Of a DNA stretch of 13,669 bases, positions 12,353 to 13,669 are shown one piece after another. Positions within the stretch are counted from its first letter, which is position 1. Each line of letters begins with the position of its first letter. Under the pieces are notes generated by a model, which was not told the origin of the DNA, did no database searches, and saw only the letters and a program-made list of their open reading frames with translations. The position numbers and the translations under genes were made by a program. The stretch is from Actinomycetota bacterium (GTDB lineage: Bacteria; Actinomycetota; Actinomycetes; Mycobacteriales; Mycobacteriaceae): positions 1-13,669 of the forward strand of contig SYAB01000158.1 in assembly GCA_005787665.1 (NCBI GenBank), read 5' to 3'.

Positions 12353-13669
12353 TCAGTTTTCCCCGGCGGCGACAAGCGAACTCAGTCGAACGCCGGGGTT
12401 GTCCTCACAGAAGCCCTGCAGCCGCCACTTGGTGGTGAACAGCGCCAGCATGACCCCGTCGGTGCGGGTGAGGACCTCCATCGACACCTGTTTGTCGACC
12501 AGTGGCGCGTCCTCGGGATCGATGGCCCGGGCCACGGTGTACGGCAGCGACTCCAGGGAGACGGGTGCGTTGAACTCCGTTGCCATTCGGTGGCTGGCGA
12601 CCTCGAACTGCATCGGCCCGACCGCGGCGAACACCGGAGCCTGATCCCCGCGCCGGTCCGACCGCAAAACCTGTACGACGCCCTCCTGGCCCAGTTGCTC
12701 GATCCCTTTGCGGAACTGCTTGTGCTTACTGGGGTCGGTGCCGCGTGCCACGGCGAAGTGCTCGGGTGAGAAGCTGGGAATCGGCGGAAACTCCACGGCC
12801 ACATCGCGATACAACGTGTCACCAGGTCTCAGGGCGGCAGCATTGGCCAGACCGATCACGTCTCCCGGCCAGGCGTCGTCCAGGGTGGTGCGCTGTTGGC
12901 CGAACACCGACTGGGCGTATTTGGTGACGAAGGGCTTACCGGTGGCGGCGTGGGTGAGCACGTCGCCGCGCTCGAAGGTGCCCGAGCACACCCGCGCGTA
13001 GGCGATGCGATCGCGGTGGGCGGAGTCCATCCCGGCCTGCACCTTGAAGACGAAGGCGCTGAACGGCGCCTCGACCGACCGCAGGTTGCCCTCGACATCG
13101 AGTTGGCCGCGGGGCGGCGGGGCCAGGCGCGCCAGGGTGTCCAGCAATTGGTTGACCCCGAAGTTCAGCGCCGCCGAGGTGAACAGCACCGGCGTCGTCT
13201 CACCGCGCAGGAAGGCGTCGTGGTCGTGGTCGCCGCCGTCGGCGGAGAGCAGTTCGCACTCCTCGACGGCGGTGTCCCAGTCGCTCCCGGCGGCATCGTG
13301 GGCGCGGTCCGGGGCGATGTGCTCCTCCGGGGCCGCGGTGGCCCCACCGGCGGTGCGGGTGAATCGGATGAAGTCGCCGGTGCGCCGGTCCAGCACACCC
13401 TTGAAGTCCCCGGCGATGCCCACCGGCCAGGTCAGCGGAGTGGGTTTGAGCCCGATGCGCTCGGCGATCTCGTCGAGCAGTTCCAGGGGGTGCCTCCCCG
13501 GCCGGTCCCACTTGTTGATCACGGTCAGGATCGGGATGCCGCGATGACGGCACACCTGAAAGAGCTTGAGGGTCTGCGGTTCCAGGCCCTTGGCCGCGTC
13601 GATGAGCATGACCGCGCAGTCGACGGCGCTGAGCACCCGGTAGGTGTCCTCGGAGAAGTCGGCGTGGCC
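12353..13669 (-). CDS. prfC: Peptide chain release factor 3 (RF3), N-terminus outside window
   Basis: The visible 438 residues are the C-terminal four fifths of RF3 (the E. coli protein has 529); the P-loop and start codon lie beyond base 13669. The window edge falls in the G3 motif: the first residues are 'GHADFSEDTYR', matching the RF3-specific 'GHEDFSEDTYR' with Ala for the first Glu. Next come 'VDCAVMLIDAAKG' and the G4 motif N-K-W-D (52-55 of the visible part). Domain II and III motifs include 'FKVQAGMDSAHRDRIAYARV' and 'FAAVGPMQFEVASHRM'. RF3 is the GTPase that releases RF1/RF2 from the ribosome after peptide release. An apparent GTG start at 13636 is internal and not used. The gene converges on the ABC-F gene with no room for a separate terminator between them. 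Confidence 0.95.
   Translation of the reverse strand, partial: GHADFSEDTYRVLSAVDCAVMLIDAAKGLEPQTLKLFQVCRHRGIPILTVINKWDRPGRHPLELLDEIAERIGLKPTPLTWPVGIAGDFKGVLDRRTGDFIRFTRTAGGATAAPEEHIAPDRAHDAAGSDWDTAVEECELLSADGGDHDHDAFLRGETTPVLFTSAALNFGVNQLLDTLARLAPPPRGQLDVEGNLRSVEAPFSAFVFKVQAGMDSAHRDRIAYARVCSGTFERGDVLTHAATGKPFVTKYAQSVFGQQRTTLDDAWPGDVIGLANAAALRPGDTLYRDVAVEFPPIPSFSPEHFAVARGTDPSKHKQFRKGIEQLGQEGVVQVLRSDRRGDQAPVFAAVGPMQFEVASHRMATEFNAPVSLESLPYTVARAIDPEDAPLVDKQVSMEVLTRTDGVMLALFTTKWRLQGFCEDNPGVRLSSLVAAGEN

Noticed and set aside
13634..13636. GTG as the start of the RF3 gene
   Set aside because: The frame stays open to the window edge and encodes the RF3 G3 motif upstream of it, so this GTG is an internal valine codon.

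Overview
The window is high-GC DNA with frequent GTG starts, tight gene packing and lipoprotein and mycolate-type genes. It looks like a mycobacterial chromosome, most likely a rapid grower of the Mycolicibacterium type; this is inferred from gene content and composition only. Twelve protein-coding genes fill almost all of it. The longest non-coding stretch is 191 bases (5781-5971), so no gene-free stretch exceeds 300 bases. I saw no rRNA, tRNA, CRISPR array, insertion sequence or long repeat.

Left part (1-4053). A truncated beta-lactamase-fold serine hydrolase (minus) is divergent from a small secreted lipoprotein (plus). The lipoprotein runs tail to tail into a three-gene minus-strand operon. 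In transcription order this operon is a PnuC-family vitamin transporter, a NadR-type P-loop kinase and an MFS transporter. Its most informative element is the leader. Bases 3882-3972 on the minus strand carry the diagnostic pieces of a TPP (thiamin pyrophosphate) riboswitch, and the riboswitch 3' end doubles as the ribosome binding site of the PnuC gene. Family annotation alone would call this a nicotinamide-riboside uptake system. The riboswitch instead points to thiamin: a PnuT-type channel, a candidate thiamin-trapping kinase and a possible second transporter.

Middle part (4054-9394). A double-hotdog MaoC/Had-type hydratase and a TVP38/DedA-like membrane protein form a two-gene minus-strand unit. 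Divergent from them is a plus-strand cluster: a complete S53 (sedolisin/kumamolisin) serine-carboxyl peptidase, a single-pass membrane protein of unknown function whose start overlaps the peptidase stop, and a phosphonate-type (PhnS-like) substrate-binding protein. The best start of the last gene is followed six codons later by an in-frame TGA that cuts its signal peptide, so it may be newly inactivated or translated by reinitiation. No permease or ATPase gene accompanies it.

Right part (9395-13669). A polytopic membrane protein bracketed by two near-identical zinc ribbons (minus) is divergent from an ABC-F translation factor (plus). The ABC-F gene converges, 17 bases apart, on the 3' portion of prfC (release factor 3, minus), which runs off the window. 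These last two genes both act on the ribosome.
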